Source: Acanthosoma haemorrhoidale (Eukaryota; Arthropoda; Insecta; Hemiptera; Acanthosomatidae). Taken from it: a stretch of DNA of 64,000 nucleotides. A program made the position numbers and the translations under genes. Positions 11,101-25,300 of this stretch are shown here, piece after piece. Positions within the stretch are counted from its first letter, which is position 1. Every line of letters starts with the position of its first letter. The stretch is taken from the NCBI GenBank assembly GCA_930367205.1, contig OV884011.1:113017139-113081138 (forward strand), in the 5' to 3' direction. The notes under the pieces were generated by a model. It worked only from the letters and a program-made list of their open reading frames with translations. It was not told the DNA's origin and ran no database searches.

Positions 11101-12949
11101 TCCAGCAGACTAGGAAACATGGTTAAAAACACCTCTAAGCTGAAAGGTGCTGTGGTTGAAAATGAAAAGAAAAAAATTATTTCACCTGATTCGTTAATAA
11201 TAAGATGGAAATAGGTAATACAATTTTTTCAACATGTGAAATGTGAGAAAAAATAGCAAAAGTCCTAACTTCTTTTGAAAAAAGATAATTCAATTTTAAG
11301 TTCTTTGGAAAAAAAACTTGTTACCTTTCAGATCCTGAAGTTTGATCTCATAACTATTTTGTTTTATTAATAATGAATACATCACCTTCAATCAAATAGG
11401 TGAGAAGTTCTTCTCAATGCTCTAACAAGCAACAATAGTTAGGTCAGATCTATTGAGCAACTTCCACATTGATACAAAACAAAAACTACCTTTTCAGGTT
11501 ACTTGAAACAAAGCAGGAAAAATACCTTCCAATTATGTAAATTACAAAAATGATAAATAATTAAAATACTGGTTGCATTTTCAACAGGTTAATTCATCAT
11601 CTGGCATTCCTAAATGATAAATACAAAAAAAAAGAGAATTCTTGTTTGGAGCTTAGCAGGAATGTGATGTGAAAACAAAGAAGGTTAAAACTTCAACTAA
11701 AGAAAGAGTGAATAAGAATGATGAGAGGATTGTGCAAGTGGATTCTTTTTGTGGAAGAGAAAGAAAGACTTTCTGGTTTGAAGATGTTACTTGTTTAAAG
11801 GAGCTCGAGGATTGATCCTGATGGAAGGCTAGTGTGGAGGAGTACCATTGTGATAGTGTAATTTGGATTTATATTTTTAATAACAGTAAATATTACTGTA
11901 ATTATTATAAATAATTAGATAAATATAAATTATTAATTAATTTATTATAAATAAGTAATTATTATAAATATCTCTAAGGCCCAACCTCGTTTATATTTGT
12001 ATATTCTGAGTTTGGTACCCATTGCATTCCAAGTTAAAAAAAACTTATTTTCACACAAAATAGTGTAATTGACGTCAAGCATATCTAAAAATCAATGTTA
12101 TGTTTATTTACTCAATATTATTACCAGCTGTATTTTCTTAATAAACTGATAAGTTTTCAAGTCGCTACCATTTTTTGTAATGAAAGGGTTCCTTTAACAG
12201 TCCACATTTTGTCTCAATGTAGGTGTGAAACAGTTTGTAAACCCTTCAGAAATCTGATTTGTTTTCTCTCAATACCCCAAATTAATTTAGACATGTGCTC
12301 TAGCAATTAGGGTAATAAGAATTCCTGATTGATAGATAATTAACACAATATCATTGTGTGGCTAAAAGTCTTATCCAGTTCCTACTTAGTGAGTTTTTCA
12401 AGTGATCTCATTTCCTATTTTTATATTTTTCCCATGAGAGAAATATGAGTGGAAATTATTTTGGACTTATCAGAACCATGAAACAGAACAACTACAAATT
12501 CTCTATGCCAATATTGTTGGGCTCCAAAAAATCTTTCTTGGGACAATAAAAGGTACTTACTTTGTTTCTATATAAGAGAAACTTACATATTTTTTCCTGA
12601 AAAGTAATGAAGTCCAAAAAAGAATAACCAATTACATCACTTTAACTGAAAATTATTGTTCTAAGGTTGAATAACTTGCGAATATGTTTTGCATGAATTC
12701 TGTGATTAAAAGGGAATACAGCTGGATTACACTCCTTCTTATATCCCACAATTGAATTATCTTACAGAAAAAAAAACCGCTGTACCCTCATGAATAAAAC
12801 CTAAACTCTGATGTTCCACTCTGTATTACCTAAAAAAAATATGGGGTGAAGCATTGCTCATAACAACTTATGCTAGCTTAACCTAAGTTTGTCTAAGGTA
12901 GCTAAAGCGACTCCATGTGAACGAATGAATTATGGCTCTGCATTATGCT
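8146..12949. other. AT-rich noncoding stretch downstream of the zinc-finger gene
   Basis: The first 2 kb is extremely AT-rich and may include the 3' UTR of the zinc-finger gene. AATAAATAAA strings occur near 10256-10292, but no cleavage site can be chosen. From about 10400 to 11200 the composition is more balanced, yet neither strand translates into anything I recognise. No RNA gene was seen. Confidence 0.45.
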
Positions 12950-13615
12950 CTCTATTAGCAAGTTCTGGAGCATACCATATTGGATACCATCATAATTGTA
13001 CCAAGAGCCAAAAAGTATATATTTGTTGTTTACAGAAATAACAGTTATAAACTTTGGGATCCTGAAGGGGAAGAATAACCATATCAAGGCTTGTATATCC
13101 CTGCAATCCTGTGAAGATCGAAGGAACTCCGAAAAAGATGATTACTCTCGACTTCGACAGTGATGAAACCGTTTTTCTCACTGATTTTGAAGATGAATGA
13201 ACAAGAAGACGACAAAGACTGTAACCAAGAAAAATCAAAAACTGAAACCGCCATCAATAAAGAAAAGATATAATCACAAAAAACCACTGATGAAAATACT
13301 GCTATTCCTAAAATGCTTAAAAGATTACCACTTGGATAAAATCGAAGAAAATTGTGACTCAAGGCCAAGAAAAACAATCAGGATTGTCGATGATAGCAAA
13401 GAAGCTGATGAAAAGAAAATTCCAGCCAATAGATGGGTATTTTTGATTACTATTATTGGATAAAGAAAAATTTATAGCTAGACATGTCGCAAGACCTTGT
13501 AAACAGACTTATAGCAAAGATTTTTCTGAAACATATAGCCCTATCATAGGTACTGATTCCCTAAGGTTCCTAGTGCCTGTAGCTATTTGAAAATGAGTCA
13601 ATTTTAAGACTTTTG
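12950..13615 (+). mobile_element. Ty1/Copia-type pol relic (integrase end to RT start)
   Basis: In fragments and several frames the plus strand gives a Copia-like order. NNSYKLWDPEGEE near 13030-13070 resembles the post-integrase segment. An acidic/basic linker follows, then RWVFLITII at about 13430-13458. Next come FIARHVARPCKQTYSKDFSETYSPIIG and DSLRFLVPVAI at about 13472-13590, which fit the start of a Copia reverse transcriptase (KARLVA... ETFAPV... R). Stops and frameshifts lie between the blocks, and no catalytic YVDD box or LTR follows. It is an old truncated relic. Confidence 0.65.
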
Positions 13616-16511
13616 ATGTTTTTTAATTAAAAAAGAAAATTGATTGCCTGAAATAATTATAACTTTATGTTTTTACTTGTGGGAAGTTAATAATAAATAA
13701 ATTATATAGTTGTCAATAAAAAATTACTCAGACTTACACTTTAATTAACAACCTAGGTTGAAAATATACAATGTCGATGCCTCTAATCAAACATCAATAC
13801 CCTGGAAAATAATATTATTTGTTTTGTTTCGTTTAAACTATGTTACTGTTTTAATGATCATGCCTTGAAAATTGATACTTATAAAAATGTTTTTCATATC
13901 TGAAAAGCTTGTATTTTTCTTAAAACCGAACTGACCTTGAAATGTTAAAATTAAGGGGTGTAAAGGAATAGAGTCTATTTTAAATCATTTCAACGTATCG
14001 ATATTGGTTTTGCTTATTGGTTCTAGCTATGTATAGAGTTTATTCAGTGGATTATAAAAAACTTCTAGTGAAATCATTCTGGATTCTGTTCTGCTCTTAC
14101 ATATATTTCGTTTTACTTTTTAAATGTTATTTTATTGAAAACTATAAAATCCTGTAGACAAATTGTACTTTTATTTATTAACGAAGAAAAACAATGTTGT
14201 TACATTCTGGAAGCTGGGGGCACATTCAATCGAGTCTGTAGAGTTTCTATGTACTCACATTTAATGTTGGGAAAACGGACATTTCAATCAGAAGCCATCC
14301 ACTCTTATTTACAGTAAACTACAAGTGAAAAGATTTTCCTTCCAGCCATTTTAAGCCCAAAACGTTCATGTCAAGAAGCGTCATCTAACCGTTATACGAT
14401 ATGAATACCCTTCAGATATTTTAATGTAAGGGTCCAAATTTTACGTTTTCAATTGTTTTAATCTATTAATCACTCTAAATGTTAATAAGCTTTAACCTTC
14501 CCCTTTGTTATGTATGTTTCATTGAAAAGAAGAAAAAAAAGAGCCAAGCTTTCGTAACTACACTCTTTTGAAAGCAACAAGTTAGTTCGACGTATTGAAT
14601 AGATAAATCTCAGCTGATTTTATAATCTTATGATTATGAACTCTTTATATAATTGTCAGGCGATGACAAACATGACGTCGAATCATCACTTATTTTGAAA
14701 TTTTCTTGTAGGTTAAATCAATTGTCCCTTGAGAGCACTTCTACTTTCATATTGCAAATACGGTATACTTGACCATCTTTCAAAAAATGTTTTGTCTATT
14801 AGACATATATTTTAACAACATTTTCAATATTGATAGACTCTTATTCTTTCACCATCTCCTTATTGGCGTTTAATTGAAGTTCAATCTATGGTTATGAACT
14901 CAAAATTCGAAATATCAAAACACTTATTAAATTATAGAATGACTGGGTATCTACTGTCGGAAATATCTCGGTCGAAAAATTCGTATAACTAAAAACATCT
15001 CACCACATCCAAACTCAACTTTATAACTGGCTGAGGGCTTCAAGAAAATAAATTGAGCACGGGATGGGTGACCTTTCTGTGTGCTTCTTCGTATTTATTT
15101 TAAATTCGAAAACTTTGAAAAAATTACCTCTTAAGCAGCACGAAAAATTTTTCCATGAGAATGTTGTACTAGTAGACATGATTCAGGAAATACCTGGCCA
15201 GACAAATATTTTTGTTTATTTACCCCTTTTGGGTAAATTTAAACTGGGGTAATTTAAATTGGGGTTATATGCTGTAAGATTGAGAAATGTCTCATATCAA
15301 TCTTGAGACTACCCTGAATAGTCTTCCATAAAATTGTGAAAAATATCTGTCTTGGCTAAATTTTAAATGCTTTGTAGTATTACAACGCCCTCTCTGGTAT
15401 AAGTGGATTGAGAAGTAGATGGCATATAATATATTGTCAAACAAATACAAATTTACGAACATGAAAAACTCGCAATTTTTTTTTCAATATTTTACAACTT
15501 TATTTTTTGAGAAATGCATCTTAATACGTTAAAAAGTGATTTCACCAGACCTAGAACGAAGAAACACGACAAAAGGGACGATGTCTAAATCCAAAATGTA
15601 ACATTTTTTTTGGCTCTCAAGTATGTTCATTATAGAATTCAAATATAGTAATTCCTAATATAAGGCAAATTTCCAGCCACTTTTGCAAGTTTGCATTTGT
15701 ATTAATGACATGCAGTTCTACCTTCCTAACTAATTTTTTTCCCCTAAAATCGTGTTGGATTTGCGATAAAATACTTAATTGGCCCTCTTTGTTCAGTTGG
15801 AGAACTATCAGGAGGACATTACTCCTATTGGAACTTATTGTATCTGCATGCATTAGTAACAAAAACTACAATATCTCCTAATTCGGCAAAAGTCATATCC
15901 ATGGCACATTTACATTAAATTCACATTATGAACATATATACATAGCCCAGGAATCTACTTAATTCACCTGAAGATTTGTCACCTCACCGTCCACGGGGAA
16001 GGAAGTAGGGATACCTGTTTAAGTCTTTTAAATAAAAGTTGTGGAGGATGAAAGCAAAAGACATGTTGAGAACACCTGCGTGAGCCTGAAATGATGCATG
16101 CCGCTAGCGACACATATGAATTGAACTGATGAAAGGGTTAAATTATGTTACAGAACCAATTAAAAGATTCCTGTCAAAAAGGTTTCAAATAAACGACCTT
16201 AAAGTTTCCTTATCTTCGATATGTATACAGATATGTAAGTGTCTATGACGTAAAATAATCCCGAATATTAATGATAACAGCTATATCTAAAAGATAACTC
16301 TGGTCAGGGAGATGGGGATTTTATTTTTTAAAAAATGCAAATTTTTGGATTTTATGGAACGAGCAGCTGCTTGTCCTTCGAAATATTCTCAGAACTTTGG
16401 GTTAGATGTAACCTAAAGGAACCGGAATTGAGGCTGCTTAGATATATCAAGTAAAAATAGTCCAAACAAATTCATTGTATTTTTACAGTGTAAAAAACTT
16501 CGTCTTGAGGG
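13616..16511. other. AT-rich noncoding stretch
   Basis: Only short, unrelated ORFs and A/T runs are present. I see no gene, RNA gene or bounded repeat. Confidence 0.5.
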
Positions 16512-16771
16512 CAGAGGCGTAACTACAGGGTGGCAGGGCTGTCAAAATGCCACGGGTCCCCGACCCAAGAGGGCCCCGGCCCAAATGGCCGCGAGCTCAG
16601 AAATTTTGTTTTAATATTGTACCTATTTATAAAAATATTAAAATATATATACCATAATACAAATTATTGGTTGTGGGTAACTAAACTACTCGTAAGTATA
16701 ATAAAGCTTAATGATGGGGCCCCCATTAAAGGAATTTGCCACGGGCCCCAGATGATATAGTTACGCCACTG
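16512..16771. mobile_element. Non-autonomous hAT-type miniature element (260 bp) with perfect 8-bp target duplication
   Basis: The left end CAGAGGCGTAACTA and the right end TAGTTACGCCACTG are inverted copies differing at one position. Directly outside, CTTGAGGG occurs on both sides (16504-16511 and 16772-16779). An 8-bp target duplication and CAG-type ends are hallmarks of hAT transposons. GC-rich subterminal blocks (GGGCCCCGG-like and GGGGCCCCC) surround an AT-rich centre. No transposase is encoded, so movement would need an enzyme supplied elsewhere. Confidence 0.92.
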
Positions 16772-18639
16772 CTTGAGGGGGATGCGTTATTATGAGATTC
16801 CCTTTTGTATAAACTGACCCTGATTGGAATCAATTTTTCTACTGATTCATAATTTTCTATTATTTTGTAATATAAATCTGATTTCTGCGAACCGTACATA
16901 TTAGGGATTACGAAATCCAACAGATCTACGTTGGAATTTGGTATTTGCCCAATATATCTAATTTGGAATTAGAAATAGGATGTCAATAAAGAAAACATAT
17001 AACATAGGATGTCAATTTCTGTATGAATCTAATACTATTGATTATAGCTTCTTAGTTATAATTTATAATATGTAAGACAATAATAATTTTTTTAATGAGT
17101 TCATGAGAATATGAGGCAAAAAAGAGAAAAGTGCCTTTAGGTAATTACCTTTTTATAATGGCTAAATTGAAATGTTATTTTATGGGTTGAATAGATAATA
17201 TCGGTTTATGAGATAATTGGTAAAGAGTTGAGTTAGCAGTTGGTCTCAGTTTGTTTTCAAGTTACGAGTACGCTTGGATTACAATATGAAATGATTCAAG
17301 GGATTAATATCGTAGACGCTATGTTCTGCAAGAAGAGTATACTTATAATAATGAACTGAAATATCAATAAATGAAACTCATCCACTGCATTCCTTCAGTA
17401 GTTAGGTCAACGACTTGAGCAGTATTGGTTGAGTTATACATTCATTTATTAATGTAAAACTCACAACCAGCGTTCGCGAATATAAACTGGTGACCAGTAA
17501 AAAGAGACTTGAGAGTTAGGCAGGATGAATTCTCAAGTGTGAGCATTAGAGGTTTTGTACTAATTTTCTGCGTGGGGCTGAAATTGAAGAACCCACACAT
17601 CCAAAAACCAAAATTGACCATTATTTAGTTTGATGCACTTTGTGTAATTAGCCAGAGAGAATATTGGCTTTACATCTCAAACTAAAATTACGAAGGATTC
17701 TCTGCCTTTTGGCTATTGGTAATACGTCACTAGATACTGCGTGTCTATGGTCAGTGCTGTGATATTAGAATCCATGGTTAACCGTATTCATGTTCTTGTT
17801 ATGTGTTGTGTGCTATCTATGATACGGTTTAAGTTTTAAGTGCCGAAGAAGGATGATATACTTCGTAACAGCTAAGTACTGTTAAGAGGTATAGAAGTAA
17901 AAGGTGTTGATGCTCTCAACCAATAAAAACAAACACTGTTTGGAAGAACAAACAAATATATTCCTCATAATAACCTCTTATCAATACATTTTTCATTAAC
18001 AATAAATAGAATAAAATTTCTGTCTTCAGTTGAGGAAATATCCATCTAGTGAATTGCTGATGAAAGTTTGTAATTTACAATGGAAATGATAGCAGGTATG
18101 GATTGTAGCTCCTACCTCTCTACTTCAATTAAAAAACAGTAGATCACATGTAGTTACTCACCTGATTATTAGCCCTCACAAATAAATACCAGAAAGGTAC
18201 TTACGCGACACCTTTCAAATGATCTTTAATCATGAAGTGCTCACTAGGATTCTCAATCCTATGTATTTATTACATAATATTATTAGTTACTATATAACAT
18301 TAGTCTTTATTTCTTCAGTAACGATTAAATCCTTTCTAAAACCTTATTATATTACCCCATGAAGCCCATTAAAAATAATTACGTTTCATTAACTAGTTAA
18401 TTACTTAATAATTAAACATAGTGGTCTGATGAATTATGTTTAATTAATTATATGAACATATATTAAATATCAAAACTGTATTAAACCGGTAATTAACACC
18501 ATTTTAAGGCCGTAACGAAGCCGTTGATTGAGTTGCATCACTCTTGACTGGAATTTTTTATTTTAACGAACCATAGGAAAGTGTTAAATTGCAAAATAAA
18601 TGGTTCTGGGACAGTGCTAGCTAGGTCTTCAAATATTTA
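16772..18639. other. Noncoding stretch
   Basis: Apart from the right copy of the hAT target duplication at its left edge, I see no gene, RNA or bounded element here. Confidence 0.45.
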
Positions 18640-18900
18640 AAGGACAATCCGGAGTCCTCCACAAGAAGCCAATGCTCCTTTCTATTCCAACAACCGTACC
18701 CTTCACGCTGATCTCAACATCCCATCCATTCAAGATCTAGCCGCGGTCTGCTACCAGATCTTCCATGTATGAAGCTGTTCCCGCCTCCCTGTCCTTCCTA
18801 ATTCATGTTTATATAACCATCTCACCACCGGGAACTCAGAGCTACCCCTAAGGCGACTTCTCCAATCCAACTATCATTTTGTTAATGAGTGAGCTCTGCG
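18640..18900 (+). mobile_element. Non-LTR retrotransposon C-terminal fragment
   Basis: The plus strand reads LRTIRSPPQEANAPFYSNNRTLHADLNIPSIQDLAA in one frame (split here for clarity: the diagnostic part is NRTLHADLNIPSIQDL). This is the conserved block after the RT thumb in Jockey-like ORF2 proteins. The same block on the minus strand near 63390-63430 reads NRTFHSDLNIPFTQDL. Stop codons follow, so this is a relic about 300 bp upstream of the PHGDH start. Confidence 0.6.
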
Positions 18901-19213
18901 GTGACTACTACAGTGGCAAGTAAAGTGATTTTGGCTAAAGAGCCATTAGCCTCAAAAGTAAAAGTTCTAAGCACGGGTTAAAAGAGTACTGTACTCGTTT
19001 CAATGTATATTTAATAAACAAAATGGCGAGGCACTGATCCTTTGATCTACTGGTATTTATTGAATTAATTATTGATAATGATGTAATGGAAAGAAAAATG
19101 TTAATGCTTGTTGTGCTGGGATTGCCTGCTGAGATTCGCTATAAGACAAGGAGGTGGCGGTGGGGGTAGAGAGATAATAGCAGGAGCACTGGATCGCTGA
19201 GCAGCAGACAGCA

Positions 19214-19348
19214 ATGGCTATCCCCGTCAGGAAGGTCTTCATCAGCGACGCAGTGGACGAGGATTGCGGGAGACTTCTTCGGGAGGCAGGCTTCCAAGTC
19301 CTCCAGAAGATCAAGCTCTCCGAGGAGCAGCTCATAGAGGAGTTACAG
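19214..19348 (+). CDS. PHGDH: PHGDH exon 1
   Basis: Encodes residues 1-45, starting [19 protein letters not shown]. The start context is favourable (G at -3 and G at +4). It ends on a codon boundary before GTAGGT. It is more GC-rich than its surroundings. Confidence 0.93.
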
Positions 19349-22300
19349 GTAGGTTACCCCTCTCTCATAACTCACAATGTGACAGGAAGATTAAAACATA
19401 TAAAAATAAAACTCAAAAGTGGTGTATCATACAAGTAAGGGTTTCGTTAGACTCCAAAAACGATTTTAATAATAGTTTTAATTGTTGTACTTATTGTTTA
19501 ATTACGTATTATTAATTAACCCTGATACATTTAATTTGACTCCCAAATAAATATGATAGAAACTATGCTATTTTAATTATAAAATAGTTAATGCTTAATA
19601 AAACAATCGAGTTTTATTAGTGGGAAATATTTTCGATGTCGTCAGATCTGAACAAATGTCTTAATGTCCGGATAGTGTACTACAACCTTGCCAAACAGAC
19701 CTAGTCAGGGGTAAAAATGGATACTGGTTTCGAAAAAAATAAAATAGAATACATCCTAAATAGCAGCTATTTACTATCAAGAGATTGATTTTACGGATTA
19801 TCTTTGTATTGAGAAATGTTCAGAATATCTTCTCTTCGGCTCTTGAAGACAATAAAATTGCCTGAAAATATCTTTATTGTTTTGCGTTACAGTTTTTATT
19901 ATTTTAAATTTCTTCCAAATATTGAAAAAAAAAAATATTAGGTTAGACTTCATACAGCTGGAAAGTTATAAAAACGAGATTTCCCTCTATTTGCTACTTT
20001 CCGATTTGATATTCTAATGTATATGCATTCAAGGTGATTTTTGATAATGTTGAGTACTCCAACAAAACTTCATATGAATTGCATCGTTTATTCAACCTTT
20101 ATCGTAGATCCTAAATGTACATGTGATACATGAACGTGTTTTCTATAGAAATAAAGCACCTCTTTTCGAACTTGGTACTACATTCCAATATTAAAAATTT
20201 ATGGAAAATGAATTGGTTGTTCAAATACCCGATGCCCCAATTCTGGATAATTCTACATTTAACAAAATCGATGTTATCTAAATGATAAGTAATTTTATTG
20301 TTTTGCTGTGATTGAAAATTCCATTAGTGCAAAAGGTCTATGTTGAGTAATGATAAATTGGGATTGATCTGTTTGCATTATTTGATTGTATAGCGTCTAA
20401 TACGGTCAATGATTATAAAGATTGCCATGTGCAATCTGCATTATTGGTTTGCGCTGTACAGATTACCGTCAATCACACATTAATCTGTCAGTTTATTTAA
20501 TGCGATTTATTTTTATATATAATTTTTAGAACGTCTTAGAACTGTTTCATATATTATTTTGTTCAATACTTCTCTCATGTTGGGGAGGGTGGGGCAGAAT
20601 GAAACAGATCAGACCGCAGATCGCAGAGAAGGCCTAGTGCAAACAGGTCTCGACAGAGAACGCTCTGGGCAACTCCAGATGCTGTATAGATAACCCCTGT
20701 CGTTTCAGTGAATCAGCTGAACGAATGGTGTGTGTCTGAAGACTCTCTGCTATTGCAAAAAAGAAGCAGATTTCACTTCAAAGAAAAGAAATTAATTACA
20801 AAAGATGTGTGTGAGATAAACAAATGTGTTCATGGTCGGATCCTCATCGGATGATGTAGACGATGTTGTCGAATTCATAAATAGGATGACGACATGGACA
20901 TGGAAGACTTTGCAGCTGTTGAACCTGATGATTTCGAACAAATGCATTGACTTCCTCTACTGAGAGATTACGTCTTGCTTGGGTTTGACTTGAATAAAAA
21001 TGTCGAGAATTTTTACGTTCCCCAGATAATCCAAATGAAGGCTGCAGAGGGGGACTATGAGGTGAAACCCCTAAGGAGTTTTGGAAACAAGTTCGTCGAA
21101 CCTCCAAAAGAGGATATTCACTGCGACCAGTGAAAAGTATATCAAGATACTATTTGATAATCCTACTTCAGCCAAAGTCACTAAAAGACGTAAGCATCTT
21201 GTCTCGTTTGACATAGATTACAGTAATTTGAACATTGGTTAAATTCTATTATTTAACATCTTTATATTTTATAGAAAACTCGTGTTTACATTTTTTTTTT
21301 TTTTTTTAAATATTGCATTCTTTGATGTCATACGGGTACTGTGACTTTCATATGGAAGGTAATGAAGTTGAAACCCCAATATGAATAGTGTTTTTTTACC
21401 TTGAAAAGGAAAGTGGGTGGCTCCTAATTCGATAGACTTGCTATGCTCAGTTAAACCACTTTATATTTTCGAATTAATTTTTCTTTCTTTCACCCGACAT
21501 GATTACCACAAGGCTGTATTTCATAAACGAGGAGAAAATATTACTTTCAACGTTATCATACATGAAATGTTGCTAAATGTTAATGAGCATTTACTTCGGT
21601 CGATTTTAAACAAATAGAAGCCGTTGCCTTATAGCATCATGTATAATTTAAATATTTATATTATATATGATGTAAAAAACTGTCAGTTGCTTGTTTGAAC
21701 CCAGAAACGTTGCCAGTGCATATGTTCTCGTATCGACGCCGGGAAAATGTGTTTGGATTGCCTTGTAATAACTGGTATGATGTAAAATAACAAACTGAGC
21801 ATTTATATAAAGCTATAAATTTCCTGGATATAAAAGTCAGGGTTTTTTTTCAAATTTTTGTACAGTTTGAACTTAAAATTGGTAATTTACTTATCAGTTT
21901 GTTGTAATAGAGTTCTTTGAACTCTTTTCTAGTTCTATTAAGTTGGCCTTAATATAAACTCCACCTCCTTAATATCAACTGTCCTTACATCAAAGGTTGT
22001 AATCAATTAACATATTATGCTGAAGATAGTTGTTTTACTAAGGTACTTATTTTGGTCATCAGGACTTGAACTGGTCTTAGGGACGTTTGTGTTTGAGTAT
22101 TTTGAGTTGTTTCTGGTTTTCACACCAGCTTGAGTAAAGGCTAGAAGGTAATTTTTGTGTACTTAATTTTGTAAACGCTGAATCATTGTTGTTAATAAAG
22201 GGCTATAAAAGCTGTTTATTTTGTTTTTAATAGCTTAGTAAAATGAAGAATGACTATCCATGATGTTTAAGAGGGCATTTTGAGAACTGATAGTTTTCCC

Positions 22301-25300
22301 AGCTTTTGAAATACTTTATTTGCAGAGTGCATTAATTTTTATTAAAGTGATGCCTTTAGTGTTATGTGTACCATCATCATGTTAGCTAGAAAAGATACCA
22401 TTGAGTTATAAATTTTGTCCAGGAAGAAGATATTTTGTGAGCCTGTATTAATCATGAACTTAACGTTTTGTTAACAATCTTGTTTATTCAAGGTAAGATT
22501 TACATGCAGGATCATTTGATCGAGCCTTGAATGATTTTTCAAAAACTTATACATTTTTTTATTATTAGTAGTAGGTATGGATCATTCGTAGCCTATTCCT
22601 GTTTACGATAATTTTACAGTTCCGTGATTGCCAAGAGAGGTTAGCATTAGTATTAAATTTAAAGATTGTTGACCTTCTTGGACGAAGCCGGCGTATACTG
22701 CATAATTGCATTAAATTCAATGAAAGAAACATTTCTTCTAGAATATTGTGGAAATATATGGAATGGAATGTTGTTGACCTATCAAGATGATAATTAAATA
22801 AAGTTTCTGTTAATTGAAGTGTGTTGTACAATGAAACAATGATGTCGGCCTTGAACCGCGTGCAATCCTTTCCACTTTTTTTCTACAACTACTGTCCTGG
22901 AACCACTCTTCAGTGGTTCAGAACTGGTCAGTTCTTTGATAGTGTTAGGGACCGCAGTATTTCCTCTAGTCATTGTGTAGGCGCAGAACACTGGACATCA
23001 CTAAATAATCATTTCAGCTGAATAACTACAGCAGAAATCGGATTTATATAACAGATACCAGAGAGAACTCTCAAGAGAAGAAGAAGATAATTCTGCAAAA
23101 AATTAGCACTGTGCCAGAGCCCCGCACAGACAAATGTTTTTTTTAAACAAGTTTATGGGAAGACCTCAGCTAGTGCACATGGAATGAGCGGAAAGCCTTG
23201 GTGGGAAAGGCAATTAACCAAATGCCAGTCTTACCTGGTACCAACCACCAACCTTGGGCACTGATGTTCAAAGCAGTGAAGAACTGAAGACTCTACGTCA
23301 AGAAGATCTATAGAGATTAAAAATGGCTCTGGAGTAACAGAAAGCTGAAAAAAGTAAAGTAGTTAGACATTATTTTATCACATAGATATCCTTTGTCATA
23401 ACAATGTTCATAAATGCATAAACATAGTGTACTGTGTGAACACACGTGTATAATTATACTGTATATTATATTAATATAATAAATTAAAAATATTAGAGGT
23501 TTAGTCTTCAAAGATAAGTATAATCTCCACGTGTCTTTTGAGATCATTAGAGATAAAAAATGTTAAAAGAAATTTGAATTCGTATATGGGTGGATTTTTT
23601 TTTTTACTTTCTGGTGTTAATATTTTTTTGAACAATAATAACGATTACTGATGTCATATGCATGATCTACAATCTCAGATATGAAGTGTTTATCTTCTAC
23701 TGTCTGTGTATGACGTTGCAATTTATGTCAAGGATGTATAGGTATAAGTCTGTTAGTAGTAAAATTAGAAAATAAACATTAAGTGTTTAGTAGTTTATTG
23801 TTAATAGTTGACTTTTAAGACGAGGTTTGCTTCCAATACCTATCGAATAAATTTATTGAATGTTGGATTAAGACCATACGAAACAATGATGGATGTATCT
23901 CACACCTATTAGACTACTATTCACACAGTATTGATATTATGCTAATTTATTTATTTTAACTGTTATAAATTCTAAATTGGAATCAAAAAATAATAATTTC
24001 TTAATTATGTTTTAATACAAGCAGTGTTAAACTACTCATTTTTACTGGCATTATTATTAGTACTTTTTCATGGTTTGTATTACACTCCTACTCAGGGCAT
24101 AAAGTTCAGTTTAGTTCATAATTAGCCAAACAGGTATCTTATTAAGATGCCTTTATTTGAAATTTATAGTTTGGTTTTCAGTTATGGTTGCTTCTAACTC
24201 CGTTTGAGGTTTTTACCTCAGGAAAGGGAAAAAAAAACAAAAAAACTTTAAAAGATTTTTTTTCTCAAATAAAGGAAAAAAGTCATATTTAATGTTTAAG
24301 CCACTCTCTTCATTTGTTTATTATCGATACGCTCATTACTGGAATGCCTGGGATTTTTGTTTTGATAGGGATTCTCTACACGTTCCAGAATAAAATTGTA
24401 CAGGACTCATCCATTACTCTGAATAAATGTATCCGTATTAGTAATAATACTGCTGTAACATTTAATTCTCGTCATATCATAAAAAAAGGTAAACACTCAT
24501 TATTCAGCTTATAAATCCTAATAAAAACCAGCAGTTATTTTACAATTATTCTTTAATTTGTTATTTATTTACTCCAGACATAAGGGGTGCGATATAACAC
24601 CTGGAGACACCTTCTAACTTAAGAATTTATAAAGTAGTCTTGAAATTCAACCCTTCATATTTTTATTGCATTATGGGGTGCAGTTTGATTCTTCAGTCCC
24701 TTGAAGCTGCTTCTATGAGGTCTTTGAACTCGCGTAATTACAGCCTTGCCGTGAAAAAAAACCAACTCGCTCTCCCCTTCCTTCTTACTCGTGGATAATA
24801 CAAACTTTGGTAAGCCTCTTTAATTTTATTTGATATAAATGTAGGTGAATTTATTTAGAATGATTGCACGTGCATAATACAATAATTGATCTATATAGTC
24901 ATATAGAATAGATATTCTACAACATGCCGTCCTGCCTGTAACTATGATCGTAAATACAGGAATTTCACAGAAATTCAGAAAATAATTTGCCCTTTCTGCT
25001 CAGCTATTTCCATTCTAATACTGTTTAAATCAATCTAGTTTGTTGAATGTAATTCATAACAAAGGCTGTTTATTGAAAAAATATTACGTATATATTGCGG
25101 ACCGATTTCCGATTGTGGCATATTGAGTATTAACACTAATATTTACTTAAATGAAAATACTTATTCTGCCCAGATTTATATTCCATTTTAGATCTAACAA
25201 ATAGATTTTTTTTAAACATCCTAAAAGCCAGTATAAAAAATGGGTCCTCAAACGATGTATTTAGGTTGTAAGTGTGTGAGTTCATATTCCTGGACGGGTA

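Noticed and set aside
22900..22919. Perfect 8-bp hairpin as a possible microRNA or terminator
   Set aside because: The stem is too short for a microRNA precursor, and such stems arise by chance in 64 kb.
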